Source: Cyclobacterium qasimii M12-11B (lineage in GTDB: Bacteria; Bacteroidota; Bacteroidia; Cytophagales; Cyclobacteriaceae). From it: a stretch of 64,000 nucleotides of DNA. Position 1 is the first letter of the stretch, and every line of letters begins with the position of its first letter. Under the pieces are notes generated by a model that saw nothing but the letters and a program-made list of their open reading frames with translations, did not search any database and was not told the DNA's origin. Position numbers and translations under genes: made by a program. The stretch covers positions 23,432 to 87,431 of the forward strand of contig NZ_ATNM01000172.1 of NCBI RefSeq assembly GCF_000427295.1. Reading direction: 5' to 3'. Shown piece by piece: positions 8,781 through 19,410 of the stretch.

Positions 8781-9791
8781 TTATAATAGTAAGGCACCTG
8801 TTCCGTTCCTGTCTGGAAAAGCCACATGATCTTCGAAAATTTCCACCCCACTTGCAATGTCTTTAGACAAAAGCATGGCGCCATCCATGTCCACATAGTC
8901 CAGCAAAGGAGCAATATGGGCAATGGCGGAAATGCCCACCGAAGATTCTGTCATGCAGCCGACCATGGTTTTCATGCCAAGAGATTTGGCTTCTTTTAGC
9001 ATCCTTAGTCCAGGCGTGATTCCTCCGGCTTTGACCAGTTTCACATTGATGCCATGGAAATAGCCTTGGCATTTGGCCACATCCCCTTCGGTAATACAAC
9101 TCTCATCTGCGATTACAGGTAAGGCACTTTGGGCAAATACTTTCTTCATTCCCTCAAAGTCGTCTTTTGGTAGAGGTTGCTCCATAAACTCCACATTCAG
9201 TTCGGCCAATTCTTTTGAGTAGGAGATGGCTTGGTCCGCATTCCAGGCGCAGTTGGCATCAATTCTAAAAGCTGCATCGGTGTGTTTCCGTAACTCCCTG
9301 ATGATCTCCATGTCATTTGCAGTACCTAGTTTGATTTTATAGAGAGGCCATTTTTGTTCCTGCATTTTCTCCACCATTTTAGCAATAGGAGCAATGCCTA
9401 TGGTGAAATTGGTTACTGGTATTTTTTTCGGGTCAAGTTCAAGCAATTCGTACAGTTTCTTTCCTTGTAGCTTGGCATACAAATCCCAGGCAGCGATGTC
9501 CAGGGCGCATTGAGCAAAGGGATTGTCTTTAAATAAAGGTGCCGTAATAGCCCAAAGTTGCTCTGGATGGATAGGGTCCATAGGGACCAGTTTTTCTGCT
9601 ACCAGTTTCAAGCAGGACTGCATATTTTCTAAAGTCATCCCATAAAATGGATTGGTAGTAGACTCGCCAAGTCCATAATGCTCACCAGCACTCAGCTTTA
9701 CCACCAAGGTATCTTGAACATCTCTGCTCTGATGTGCGATGGTGAAGGTGTGTTTCAATGGCAGTTTGTATGGTAGTATTTCTAGTTTCAT
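8781..9791 (-). CDS. L-Ala-D/L-Glu (dipeptide) epimerase, enolase superfamily
   Basis: 336 residues. Enolase-superfamily capping domain at the N-terminus, then a TIM barrel with the muconate-lactonizing-subgroup catalytic set: KIK (K152, K154), metal ligands D178 (RIDANCAW), E204 (MEQPLP) and D229 (ADES), and the opposing lysine in NVKLVKAGG (K251). DMDGAMLL near the C-terminus is typical of dipeptide epimerases. The enzyme converts L-Ala-D-Glu from murein recycling to L-Ala-L-Glu in the cytosol. Substrate specificity within the subgroup (L-Ala-X) varies, so the dipeptide is inferred. It is the first gene of a probable two-gene unit with the PLP enzyme. Confidence 0.9.
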   Translation of the reverse strand: MKLEILPYKLPLKHTFTIAHQSRDVQDTLVVKLSAGEHYGLGESTTNPFYGMTLENMQSCLKLVAEKLVPMDPIHPEQLWAITAPLFKDNPFAQCALDIAAWDLYAKLQGKKLYELLELDPKKIPVTNFTIGIAPIAKMVEKMQEQKWPLYKIKLGTANDMEIIRELRKHTDAAFRIDANCAWNADQAISYSKELAELNVEFMEQPLPKDDFEGMKKVFAQSALPVIADESCITEGDVAKCQGYFHGINVKLVKAGGITPGLRMLKEAKSLGMKTMVGCMTESSVGISAIAHIAPLLDYVDMDGAMLLSKDIASGVEIFEDHVAFPDRNGTGALLL

Positions 9792-9964
9792 AAAATGATC
9801 GAATGGGATTTTACAAGTATATCCTATAGGTAAAAAACTGACTGGTAATCGGTTGACAATGGCAGTACCTTATTAAATTCGTCTTGTTGCTGTTTGCTTA
9901 TTTCAGGACTTGAATTTAATTAAATTTCGCCATATTTACATAGTAACCAAGATTCAGTAGCCTT

Positions 9965-11368
9965 ATGAAAACTTCTTCTGGAATAAGTGTGCTTTTTATT
10001 GTCATCCTTTTTTTATGCTACAGTTGTCAGCCTGCAAAGGAAAGCACTGATAGTATCCCTCCAGCGCTTCTCGAGGATGCCTATGCCAAATACAAAGCCC
10101 CGGAAATTGACAACAGGCGTTATGGTTATGAGGTGATTGCGCCTTTGATTGCCGGAAGAAAGGAAATATTTGAAACAACAGTACTTGGGGAATCCGTGGA
10201 AGGCCGACCCATTAATGCACTGACTTATGGCGAAGGCACACGCAAAGTGCTGCTTTGGTCTCAGATGCATGGCAATGAAAGCACCGCCACCATGGCGCTT
10301 TTCGATCTTTTTAATTTCCTTGAAGGCTCAGCTGATGACGGCTTTGAGTCCATTCGTTCAGCCCTTCGGGAAAATTTGTTGCTTCGGTTTATTCCCATGT
10401 TGAATCCCGATGGTGCTGAGAAGTTTGTTAGGCGGAATGCCCAGCAAATAGACCTAAACCGGGATGCTGTTCGCCAAAGTACTCCTGAAGGCTTTGTCCT
10501 TAAGACTGCCAGAGATGATTTTGAACCTGAATTTGGCTTCAACCTTCACGACCAAAACAGGTATTATAATGTAGAAGGTACAGCACTTCCTGCTACGATT
10601 TCTTTTCTTGCTCCTGCTTACAATGAGGATCGTGAAGTGAATGCCGTAAGAAGTAGGGCCATGAAAGTGATTGCCGGCATGGATCAATTGCTACAGCAGG
10701 TAATTCCGGGTCAGGTAGGTAAATACGATGACAGTTTTGAACCCAGGGCTTTTGGTGACAATATCCAAAAGTGGGGTACCAGCACCATTTTGATAGAATC
10801 GGGGGCCTATTCCGGGGATCGTGAGAAGCAATATATCCGGCAGCTAAATTTTATGATCCTTCTAAATGCTTTGTATGAGATTGCTACGGGAAGTTTCGAT
10901 CAGTATACAGAGGAAGCTTACCATGCCATACCGGAAAATGATTCCAAGCTGATGGACTTGTTGATAAAAAATGTGGAAACTACGGCTGTTGACAAAAAAT
11001 ACCTCACAGACATTGGGATAAAAAGTAGCGAGGTGTTTTTGGATAGCGTATTGGTTTTGGAGGGGAGTATTGCTGATTGGGGAGACCTGTCTGTATACTA
11101 TGGGCATGAGGAAATAGAGGCAAAAGGAATGACACTTGAAAAGGGTGAAATTTGGCCTGAAGTCATTCCCTTAGAACAATTGGACAGTGCCAAGGTGCTA
11201 CAAATGTTGAAAGAAGGCTATTTGGCTGTTGCTACAGAAATGCAATATCAGGGGCAAGTTCATCAATTTCCGATCCTAATCTTCACCGAAGGAAATGCGC
11301 CCAACATGCATCCTGACCTGGATGATACCCCTTTGTTTTACCTGTCAGCAAAAGGTAAAAGAATATAG
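9965..11368 (+). CDS. M14-family zinc carboxypeptidase, lipoprotein
   Basis: 467 residues. The N-terminus is a lipoprotein signal (hydrophobic stretch to LCYSC, lipidated C21). The peptidase M14 domain shows the HxxE zinc pair in QMHGNEST (H102, E105), the substrate-binding NPDG and LNRDA segments near 147-168, the third ligand in NLHDQN (H195), and the catalytic glutamate in LIESGAYSGDRE (E278). The C-terminal 170 residues form a less conserved domain. It probably removes C-terminal residues from peptides or peptidoglycan fragments at the outer face or in the periplasm. It is divergent from the epimerase cluster and followed by 220 bp of intergenic DNA. Confidence 0.9.
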   Translation: MKTSSGISVLFIVILFLCYSCQPAKESTDSIPPALLEDAYAKYKAPEIDNRRYGYEVIAPLIAGRKEIFETTVLGESVEGRPINALTYGEGTRKVLLWSQMHGNESTATMALFDLFNFLEGSADDGFESIRSALRENLLLRFIPMLNPDGAEKFVRRNAQQIDLNRDAVRQSTPEGFVLKTARDDFEPEFGFNLHDQNRYYNVEGTALPATISFLAPAYNEDREVNAVRSRAMKVIAGMDQLLQQVIPGQVGKYDDSFEPRAFGDNIQKWGTSTILIESGAYSGDREKQYIRQLNFMILLNALYEIATGSFDQYTEEAYHAIPENDSKLMDLLIKNVETTAVDKKYLTDIGIKSSEVFLDSVLVLEGSIADWGDLSVYYGHEEIEAKGMTLEKGEIWPEVIPLEQLDSAKVLQMLKEGYLAVATEMQYQGQVHQFPILIFTEGNAPNMHPDLDDTPLFYLSAKGKRI

Positions 11369-11588
11369 CAATCATTAATGGGCATGTTGTTCACCTTGAA
11401 AAAGAAAATAATTCAATTTTTTCGGGATTAATCAAATAGTAAATTGAATTTATGTAACTCTCTTTTAAGTAGGTTGTTATGACAATTTTTTCTTTTTATG
11501 CAAATAGAAATTGGCCGAAATGTTGTAATTGTTGGATTAAATCGTTAAAATCATAGATGTTTAATGTAAATAAAACCAAAATAACCTC

Positions 11589-12305
11589 ATGCAAAGCAAA
11601 TCTACTGTAAAAGAAATTAAAGAAAGATTTGACAAAGATGTTGAGCGCTTTTCCAATCTAGAGACTGGGCAGCAAGCGACAATTGATGCCCCATTATGCA
11701 TGGAATTAATTGCGAATGCAGCTTTATCTTGTAATCCAGAAGCAAAAAATTTATTGGACATAGGATGTGGTGCCGGAAATCTTTCCTTAAAGATTTTGGA
11801 GCAATTCCCACAGATGAACAGTGATTTACTGGACCTTAGCAAACCCATGCTAACCAGGGCCAAGGACAGGGTGACGTGGGCAACAACAGGGACGGTGGAG
11901 ACCATACAAGCGGATCTTCGGGATGCGAAATTGGAAGAAGGGAAATACGATATTATAGTAGCAGCGGCTGTTTTACATCACTTGAGAGAGGATGAAGATT
12001 GGGAGAATGTCTTCGCCAAAATATTTAAATTGCTGGCGCCCGGAGGCAGCTTTTGGATATCAGATCTAGTTATTCACGATGATCCTCAAATTCAGCAAAT
12101 GATGTGGAACTGGTACGGTAGCTATTTGGAAAAATTAAAAGGACCAGAATACCGAAAGGACGTTTTTGCCTATATAGCAAAAGAAGACAGCCCCAGGTCT
12201 TTGGTCTATCAACTCAACCTTATGGAGAAAGTTGGGTTTACGGGAGCCGAGATTTTGCACAAGAATTCCTGTTTTGCTGCCTTTGGTGGTAGAAAACCTA
12301 AATAA
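11589..12305 (+). CDS. Class I SAM-dependent methyltransferase
   Basis: 238 residues. Motif I LLDIGCGAGNLSLKIL lies near residues 57-72, an acidic residue after the second strand near LDLSKPM, and motif IV around VAAAVLHHLREDED; the C-terminal half has the added strands of class I small-molecule methyltransferases (WISDLVIHDD). The substrate is not predictable. It stands alone, convergent with radA with 38 bp between the stops. Confidence 0.85.
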   Translation: MQSKSTVKEIKERFDKDVERFSNLETGQQATIDAPLCMELIANAALSCNPEAKNLLDIGCGAGNLSLKILEQFPQMNSDLLDLSKPMLTRAKDRVTWATTGTVETIQADLRDAKLEEGKYDIIVAAAVLHHLREDEDWENVFAKIFKLLAPGGSFWISDLVIHDDPQIQQMMWNWYGSYLEKLKGPEYRKDVFAYIAKEDSPRSLVYQLNLMEKVGFTGAEILHKNSCFAAFGGRKPK

Positions 12306-12343
12306 GAATAGTAGAAAATGTTTACGCTGGAATAGATGTACTG

Positions 12344-13720
12344 CTATAAAAATATATGGCGGTACATTTCTTCCAGCTTACTTACTGCAACGACCTCTAT
12401 TTGGTATTTGCCTAAATCAAGGCCTTTGATGGCGTATCGGGAAAGCATGATTTTCTTGAAACCCATTTTTGCCGCTTCTGCAATCCTGTTTTCTATCCTG
12501 TTTACGGCACGCACTTCCCCTCCAAGACCAATTTCTCCTGCAAAACAAATCCCAGGATCAATCGCTTTGTCCTCGTAGGAGGAAATAATAGAAGCCGCAA
12601 CAGACAAATCCAGCCCTGGGTCATCCACTCTTATTCCTCCGGCAACATTGAGAAATACATCCTGTTGCCCCAATCGCATGCCTCCTCTTTTTTCTAAAAC
12701 TGCCAGCAACATGTTCAGCCTCTTGGCGTCATGACCCGTACTGCTCCTTTGGGGCGTGCCATAAGTGGCTGGACTTACCAGCGATTGGATTTCGATCAAT
12801 AAGGGTCTGTTACCCTCCAGCATGGCACCTATTGCCACTCCGTTTAATTGTTCGTCCCGTTGAGTCATCAATATTTCGGAAGGATTGGTGACGGGCCTCA
12901 ATCCATTGGCATGCATTTCATAAATGCCCAATTCATTGGTAGATCCAAACCTGTTTTTGGAAGTTCGAAGGATTCTATAGCTCAAGTGACGGTCTCCTTC
13001 AAACTGCAAGACTGTATCTACCATATGCTCCAGGATCTTCGGTCCTGCGATGGTACCGTCCTTGGTAATATGGCCAATTAGAAAGACGGGTGTTCCCGTT
13101 TCTTTGGCAAACTTCATCAGCTCGGCGGTGCATTCTCTGACTTGACTTACTGATCCTGCTGGCGATTCCACGTATTGACTGTGGAGGGTTTGGATAGAAT
13201 CGATAACCAGAAGGTCTGGCTTCAGCAATTCAATTTGTTGAAAAATATGTTGTGTTTTGGTCTCTGAAAGTATAAAGCACTCATCCGAATGATGTTGCAT
13301 GCGCTCACTACGCATTTTTATCTGGGTTTCGCTTTCCTCACCGGAAACGTACAATACCTTGGTATTTGAAAGCATCAAGGCAATCTGCAGCATGAGGGTA
13401 GACTTGCCAATCCCTGGTTCGCCACCTATAAGAACCAGTGATCCTGGTACTATTCCTCCGCCAAGTACCCTATCCAGTTCAATATCTCCCGTCATCAAGC
13501 GGGATTGTTCCTCAAAGGTTATCTCCCGAAGAGGTTTGGGTTGGTTGGCTTTCTTAGTGCTTTTACCACTTGCCTTCCAGCTTCCACGTTGAACTTCTTC
13601 TTTCTGGATGACCTCTTCCACGAAAGTGTTCCATTCCCCACAGGAAGGACATTTTCCAGTCCACTTGGCACTTTCTACGCCACAGTTTTGACAAAAAAAG
13701 GCAGATTTTATTTTAGCCAC
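12344..13720 (-). CDS. radA: DNA repair protein RadA
   Basis: 458 residues, the normal length. It has an N-terminal zinc finger (C10, C13, C24, C27), a RecA-like ATPase with Walker A GGEPGIGKST near 98-106, the RadA-specific KNRFGS motif near 254-259, and a C-terminal Lon-protease-like domain (GGIRVDDPGLDLSVAASI, then GEIGLGGEVRAV). RadA is a hexameric helicase that promotes branch migration during recombination. It sits immediately upstream (minus strand direction) of nothing shared; polA lies behind it with a 117 bp gap and may be on the same transcript. Confidence 0.97.
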   Translation of the reverse strand: MAKIKSAFFCQNCGVESAKWTGKCPSCGEWNTFVEEVIQKEEVQRGSWKASGKSTKKANQPKPLREITFEEQSRLMTGDIELDRVLGGGIVPGSLVLIGGEPGIGKSTLMLQIALMLSNTKVLYVSGEESETQIKMRSERMQHHSDECFILSETKTQHIFQQIELLKPDLLVIDSIQTLHSQYVESPAGSVSQVRECTAELMKFAKETGTPVFLIGHITKDGTIAGPKILEHMVDTVLQFEGDRHLSYRILRTSKNRFGSTNELGIYEMHANGLRPVTNPSEILMTQRDEQLNGVAIGAMLEGNRPLLIEIQSLVSPATYGTPQRSSTGHDAKRLNMLLAVLEKRGGMRLGQQDVFLNVAGGIRVDDPGLDLSVAASIISSYEDKAIDPGICFAGEIGLGGEVRAVNRIENRIAEAAKMGFKKIMLSRYAIKGLDLGKYQIEVVAVSKLEEMYRHIFL

Positions 13721-13837
13721 AGTAAGTATTGTTGATGAGCTTTCGGTAATTCAATAATTATTCTGGAAACCTGACTCCCCAGGTCTTTTAATTTTAGCGC
13801 TAAGTTTCAGGGTTGAACCAAGATTCGTACAGCGAAA

Positions 13838-16652
13838 TTAATGGGCTTCCAACCAGTCTTTGCCTACACCTACCTCAACTTCCAGTGGCACAGCGATTTT
13901 TATGGCATTGGCCATTAATAGGGGGATTTCTTTTTTCAAAAGCTCCACTTCATCCTTATGCGCATCAAAAACCAATTCATCATGTACCTGAAGGATCATT
14001 TTAGATTTAAGGTTTTCCTTAATCATCCAATCCTGAACATGGATCATGGCCAGTTTGATCATATCGGCAGCCGATCCCTGAATAGGAGCGTTGATGGCAT
14101 TTCTTTCTGCGAAACCTCTCATGGTTGCATTCCTGCTGTTGATATCTCTGAGGTACCTTCTTCTACCTAAGATGGTTTCCACGTATTCGTTTTTTCTCGC
14201 TTTCTCTATGCATTGATCCATGTAATCCTTTACTGCAGGGAATTCCTTGAAATAGGCATCAATAATTTCTTTGGCTTCTCCCCTTGGGATCTTAAGTCTT
14301 TGGGACAAACCAAAGGCAGAGATGCCATAGATGATTCCAAAATTGGCTGTTTTTGCTTTTCTTCTCATGTCTCCGGTAACTTCTTCAAGAGGTACCTGGA
14401 AAATTTTGGCAGCAGTAGTTGCATGAATGTCACGCCCTTGCTTGAATGCTTCTATCATAGATTCATCCTGAGAGAATGCCGCCATGATGCGCAATTCTAT
14501 CTGGCTATAATCCGCGGCAAGAATGGAATGGTTTTCATCTCTTGGGACAAATGCCTTCCGTATTTCTCTACCTCTTGCAGTTCGGATAGGGATGTTCTGA
14601 AGATTTGGATTGTTGGAAGAAAGTCTCCCTGTGGCAGCTACAAATTGGTTATAGGTGGTGTGGATTCTACCTGTTTTAGGATTGATCAAAGCAGGAAGGG
14701 CATCTACGTAAGTAGACTTTAATTTCACCAATTGCCTAAAATCCAGGATCGCCTGAGCAATTTCATGTTCACCAGCAAGTCTGCTAAGTACCTCCTCACC
14801 GGTTGCATACTGGCCGGTTTTGGTTTTTTGGCTTTTGCATCCAGCTCAAGTTTGTTGAAAAGTATTTCTCCCAACTGTTTTGGAGAAGCCAGGTTAAAAG
14901 TCTCCCCAGCCAATTCATATACCCTTGCCTCAATTTCCCTGCTTTCCTTCTCAAGGGTTACAGACATTTCCTGCAGGCTTTCAGTATCTATTTTTATCCC
15001 TTCAAACTCCATGGCTGCCAATACTTCAATCAAAGGGCTTTCTACCTCTAGCAAGAGCTTTTCGAGGTTATTTTCTTTGATGATTGGATCTAGCTTGGTT
15101 TTTAATTGCAGGGTAATGTCGGCATCTTCGGATGCGTATGGTGCCACTTCTTCAGGGGCTACATCCCGCATGGTTCCTTGGTTTTTACCTTTTTTACCGA
15201 TCAGGCTTTCTATGGAAACTGGCTTGTAATTTAGGTATTGCTCCGCCAACCAATCCATGGAATGTTTGCCTTCTGGCTCTATCAGGTAATGGGCCAACAT
15301 GGTGTCATAGCGTTTTCCTTTTACAGCAATTCCATAGTTCATCAATACCAAAATATCGTATTTGATGTTTTGGCCGATTTTCAGAATGTCTTCCGCTTCA
15401 AACACAGGCTGAAGTTGTGCGAGAATTTTATCTGCGGCCTCTCTTTCTTCAGGAAAGGGGATATAGTAGGCTTCTGAAGTGATGTAGGAAAAAGAAATCC
15501 CTACCAATTCAGCCTTATTGGGATTAATTGAAGTAGTTTCTGTATCGAAGCAAATTTCTTTTGTTTCAAAAGATAGCCAACCAATTCAGCAATGGCAGTT
15601 TCGCCTTCTACTGTGTGGTAATCATGAGGACGGCTATAAATTGTGTCCAATGCCTCAGATTCAGCTATTGGAGGATCTTGTTCGGCTTCATTATTGGAAG
15701 TTGCGTCAGGTTTGTCATTTCCGGTAAAGAGACCCAATTGTTCATCTACCTTTATTTTGGACTTTTTAACACCTTCTCCAAAGACTCTTTTAGAGAGGGT
15801 TCTGAATTCCAGTTCAGCAAATAAGGCTTTTAGGGTTTCTTCATTAGGAGGTTCAATTGTGAAATCATCTGCATGATATTCTATGGGAACATCTATCATG
15901 ATGGTCGCCAACTCTTTGGAAAGAATTCCCTGTTGGGCAAAGTTGACTACATTTTCCTTTTGTTTCCCTTTTAATTGGTCCGTATTTTTTATCAACTCCT
16001 CAACGGTTCCGTATTCTTTGAGCAGCTTAACCGCTGTTTTGGCGCCAATTCCGGGAATTCCTGGGATGTTGTCTACCGCATCTCCCATTAATCCCAGCAT
16101 ATCTCTTACCTGGTCCACATTTTCGATGTCCCATTTTTCGCAAATTTCCTTGGGCCCCATTACATCTACGGCATTGCCCATAAATGCAGGTTTATAGAGG
16201 AAAATATGTTCATCGACTAACTGCCCATAATCCTTGTCTGGGGTCATCATGTAGACTGTATAGCAGCTTCTTTCGGCTTGCTTTGCAAGGGTTCCGATGA
16301 TGTCATCTGCTTCATATCCATCCAGTTCAAGGGTTGGGATATTAAAAGCTTTAACGATTTGCTTTACCCAAGGTATGCCTACAGCTATATCCTCAGGTTG
16401 TGCCTGTCTATTGGCCTTATAGGCTTCAAATTGTACGTGCCTAAAAGTAGGGGCAGAAGTGTCAAAAACTACCGCTATATGGGAAGGCTTTTCTTTTTCC
16501 AGGATCTCCAGTAGCGTATTGGTAAAGCCCAGCATGACTCCGGTGTTTAACCCTTTGCTATTGATCCTCGGATTTTTGCTGAAAGCAAAATGTGCCCTGT
16601 AAATCAGTGCCATAGCATCCAGTAAGAATAGTTTTTTGTTGCCTTTAGACAT
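13838..16652 (-). CDS. polA: DNA polymerase I, complete but with two single-base frameshifts
   Basis: Three overlapping minus-strand frames (15501-16652, 14725-15507, 13838-14731) are consecutive parts of PolA. The first holds the 5'-nuclease domain (LFLLDAMALIYRAHFAF through the H3TH GIPGIGAKTAVKLL). The second holds the 3'-5' exonuclease fold, with CFDTET recovered only after correction, and the third the polymerase domain with motif A DYSQIELR, the O-helix RRKAKTANFGIIYGIS and motif C VHDEL. One added base near 15555-15562 and one in the T6 run 14824-14829 restore a 939-codon frame, giving 938 residues, the normal size. Both are deletions beside T/A runs, so base-call error is far more likely than loss of this housekeeping gene. 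Confidence 0.93.
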
Positions 16653-16899
16653 TTGTAGGTATGATTTTGAAGTTTTGCGCTACTTTAATTAGGTAAATAT
16701 ACAAACAATTTTAGCCCAAGTTAATGAATTTTAGGTAATGGATGAGCTGTTAGAAATGAGGTATTGTGGCTCCTTTTAGCATAAGATCAACGATATCAAT
16801 TAAATTGGTAAGGTTATTGATAATTAAATCTTTTGTGCGAGAACATAAAAAGCGCGCTAATTAAGAATTAATGAGGGTTTAACAATAACTATAACGAAT

Positions 16900-17214
16900 A
16901 TGAAAAAGATAGCTTACTTTTTATCATTTGCATTACTATTTACAACTCTGGCACCTGCCGCTATGGCCAAGGACGGAGACAATAATCCGGAAAAGAAGGA
17001 ATTGAGTGCTGAAGATCAGGCAAGGCTGGAAGAGTTAGATAGCCGAATTCTGGAAATCAAAGCCATGGATTTTAAGGCCATGGATAAAAGTGAAAGAAAA
17101 GAAGTTCGCAAAGAACTGAGAGAGATCAATAAAGAAGCCAAGGAGCGTGGTAGTGGGATCTATATTTCTACAGGAGCCATCATCATTATTTTATTGTTGA
17201 TCCTTATTTTGTAA
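16900..17214 (+). CDS. Small secreted/membrane-anchored coiled protein, unknown function
   Basis: 104 residues: signal peptide (MKKIAYFLSFALLFTTLAPA, cleavage near AMAK), a strongly charged helical middle rich in Glu and Lys (about residues 28-82, likely coiled coil), and a C-terminal hydrophobic segment (IYISTGAIIIILLLILIL) as a membrane anchor. This is a recognisable Bacteroidota small-protein layout, but I know no function for it. A good terminator follows 23 bp after the stop, so it is probably a single-gene transcript. Confidence 0.8.
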   Translation: MKKIAYFLSFALLFTTLAPAAMAKDGDNNPEKKELSAEDQARLEELDSRILEIKAMDFKAMDKSERKEVRKELREINKEAKERGSGIYISTGAIIIILLLILIL

Positions 17215-17237
17215 TTCAATACTATCCGATGGAATTT

Positions 17238-17277
17238 AAAGGGTTGTGGTTTAATTTAAAACTGCAACCTTTTTTTT
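17238..17277 (+). terminator. Rho-independent terminator
   Basis: GGTTG and GTTT pair with AAAC and CAACC across a short loop with one internal mismatch, followed by a run of eight T. It ends the transcript of the small secreted protein. Confidence 0.8.
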
Positions 17278-17404
17278 GTCTATAGGGGTATTTTTGAAAG
17301 TGCTAAATTTTGATTTTTAGTCTGCCAAGGTTAATCCCGTAAAGCAGCGCTTGGAGTTTTAGGGGAATTGAATAAAAACTAAACCATGTATCAAGGAGTT
17401 CTGA

Positions 17405-17857
17405 TTATTCTGGTAATGTTTTTAGGTACTTTTTTACCTGCCATGCCTTCCACAACATTACACTTACAAGTAGTATACAAAGGGTTTCATTAAAGAAAAG
17501 GTGGAAAGCGATCCGTTTGTTCCATTCTAAATCTGGCATATAAAGAAGGAGGAAGGTAAGGATACTAACAAGTTTCCCAAACAGTCCAATGGCGGTAAGG
17601 TAAATCCAGCTTATGGGATAAAAGGCAGACAATAAAATAATGATTCCTGAAATTATACCAACGATCCCATAAAAGCCTGTTGGCATATTTGTCTCAAAAT
17701 CAATCTGCATTGATAGCCATGAAAACAATTGGGGGCCGAACCATTTGAAAAGAGCAGCCCAAGCAGCGGTATAGATCCCACTTAAGAGCAATATGCCTCT
17801 ATTTGACATGGTGAACATTGGGAATTCATTTGTACTTGAGGGATTATTCATGGCCAA
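17405..17857 (-). CDS. Four-helix integral membrane protein, unknown function
   Basis: 150 residues with four predicted membrane spans (around 24-44, 60-80, 84-106, 120-140) and short loops, preceded by a polar N-terminus of about 20 residues (MAMNNPSSTNEFPMF). It begins with MAMNN at 17857. No catalytic or binding motif is visible. The neighbouring minus-strand hypothetical gene starts beyond a 64 bp gap, so they may share a transcript. Confidence 0.65.
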   Translation of the reverse strand: MAMNNPSSTNEFPMFTMSNRGILLLSGIYTAAWAALFKWFGPQLFSWLSMQIDFETNMPTGFYGIVGIISGIIILLSAFYPISWIYLTAIGLFGKLVSILTFLLLYMPDLEWNKRIAFHLFFNETLCILLVSVMLWKAWQVKKYLKTLPE

Positions 17858-17921
17858 ATTTAAAAAGGATACTTTGATAAAAACCAGCTTTTTTAATTTT
17901 AATGCAAATAGAAAATAGATT

Positions 17922-18347
17922 CTAGTTTTTGACTGTATTGGAGAAGTACCTGAAGGACCAAAGCGTTTCGCTGATCAGGTTAATGGGAGAACTGGTTTCT
18001 TTGATGTTTTTGGGGGCAAAGGGTTCCAGTGTAACCCGAAGATTTTTAAAGCGGTCCTTCTCCACAATAAGAGAAAATCGGGAAGTGAGCTTAAGCAATT
18101 CTTTTGGGAAAAATACGCGTTGTTGCATATTTATAGCAGCAGGAAGTCCAAACCTCTTTTTGCTTGCGGCATAAGTTTCTACTGCCATCTCAAACGATTC
18201 CGGACTTATACTTAAACTGGATTGTGCTGTAAAGCGGGGATTAAATGAATGCACGAGCTTGATTTTATTTTTTGCAAATACATATAATACCTTATTATCG
18301 ATTTCTTTTTTAGAAAAAGTTGATTTTGAGTTGCAAAGAAATGCCAA
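17922..18347 (-). CDS. Hypothetical cytosolic protein
   Basis: 141 residues with codon choice like the surrounding genes and no signal peptide or membrane span. It contains alternating charged and hydrophobic stretches compatible with an alpha/beta domain. A plus-strand frame overlaps 17929-18174 but has less natural composition, so I prefer the minus strand. I recognise no family. Confidence 0.5.
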   Translation of the reverse strand: MAFLCNSKSTFSKKEIDNKVLYVFAKNKIKLVHSFNPRFTAQSSLSISPESFEMAVETYAASKKRFGLPAAINMQQRVFFPKELLKLTSRFSLIVEKDRFKNLRVTLEPFAPKNIKETSSPINLISETLWSFRYFSNTVKN

Positions 18348-18663
18348 AGATTGTCAATCCTTTTTAATTCCATAACTAGATTATTTTTGGGTCATTTAAT
18401 TCTTTTAAGCGAAATACGCAGTAGCTTTTCTATTGCGTGCTGATTCGAAGCGCTGTGCAAATTCAGTCAATTATTGCTATTTCCATTTTCTTCTGGCTGG
18501 TTTCTAAAGATTGTTATACCTGATGGGAAAAGCCAATAAATCCTATTGCACATTGATATAAGTTAATAAAAAAAGTAGCCATTCCCAATGGGATTACGAA
18601 ACGCATTAGCTGTTTGGTTACATTTCGAACGTTTTATAGCTAATTTTATGTCTATCCCTACAC
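18348..18663. other. Intergenic region with no recognised feature
   Basis: 316 bp between two minus-strand hypothetical genes. There is no frame of note, no long hairpin and no RNA gene that I can see. Confidence 0.6.
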
Positions 18664-19272
18664 CTATTTATTTGCTGTGATTTTAAGAAAATCATTTAGG
18701 GTATCAATAAATGCTTCCTTCTGCTTTTTTTCTGAATATAAGTTTAGCCATTTTTCGTCTGTATAGACTTCTAAGATAGCCTCTTTTTTCTGGAGCCATC
18801 CGGCAATTTTTTTTGCAGCTGCCAGGTGCAAGTGTCTGTCAGCAGCCCCAGATCTAAGTATTAAGGAGTCTTGGAATGGTAGCTGCCCATTTCTTAATCT
18901 TAAGGTCTTGAGATCGGTGAATTTTCCTAGGGGTTTTAAATAGAGAAAGGCAGTTTGTTTGTTTTTATTGAGAATTAGATCTAACTGTAGCGTGTTTTTG
19001 GTGCTGTCTCTGTCGAAAGAAGTGTTGGTATAAATTTCTATTTTGGCTTCAGGTAAGCGTTTGATTTGATAGTCTATTCTTCTGACATTGTAAAAAAACA
19101 GCAGGCCCGCATCTTTTGTTGTAAAAGTGGGGTCTTCTCCAGAATTATTGGCCCTGTGACCATCGAAGAAAGAAAGAATAAGGACCAAACCCAGAGAAGT
19201 AAAGCCGAAAATTTTCAGAAGGCGAAACATTTCCTTTTGGGAGGGGTCGTTATTTATTGGAGTTTTTGCCAT
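18664..19272 (-). CDS. Single-pass membrane protein with extracytoplasmic domain, unknown function
   Basis: About 202 residues from the ATG at 19272 (an ATG 21 bp further upstream is also in frame). A short polar start is followed by one membrane span (LLKIFGFTSLGLVLILSFF, near 17-35), then a soluble domain rich in beta strands and lysine. The remainder has no motif I know. It is divergent from gltX with a 138 bp gap. Confidence 0.7.
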   Translation of the reverse strand: MAKTPINNDPSQKEMFRLLKIFGFTSLGLVLILSFFDGHRANNSGEDPTFTTKDAGLLFFYNVRRIDYQIKRLPEAKIEIYTNTSFDRDSTKNTLQLDLILNKNKQTAFLYLKPLGKFTDLKTLRLRNGQLPFQDSLILRSGAADRHLHLAAAKKIAGWLQKKEAILEVYTDEKWLNLYSEKKQKEAFIDTLNDFLKITANK

Positions 19273-19372
19273 GATTGGCTTATTAAACAGCAAGCGACGT
19301 TTTATAGTTTAGGTATTAAGGCACAATGACAATACTTTGAGGTAGATTCAGGCGATTTCGTTAATTATTGAT

Positions 19373-19380
19373 TATCTTTG
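19373..19380 (+). promoter_or_regulatory. Probable Bacteroidota -7 element of gltX
   Basis: TATCTTTG matches TAnnTTTG and lies 30 bp before the gltX start codon. No clear TTG is found at the -33 spacing, so this is a partial match. Confidence 0.5.
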
Positions 19381-19410
19381 CCCTCTTAAATTGAAATTGA
19401 TTGCTGTTTT

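Noticed and set aside
14213..15229. Two long plus-strand frames over polA (169 and 165 codons)
   Set aside because: Antisense to the conserved polymerase; composition and motifs are not protein-like.
13838..16652. polA as genuine split genes or programmed frameshifting
   Set aside because: Both breaks are single-base losses beside T/A runs, as in several unrelated genes here; error is simpler.
17929..18174. 81-codon plus-strand frame
   Set aside because: Opposite the better minus-strand frame; composition is less natural and no family fits.
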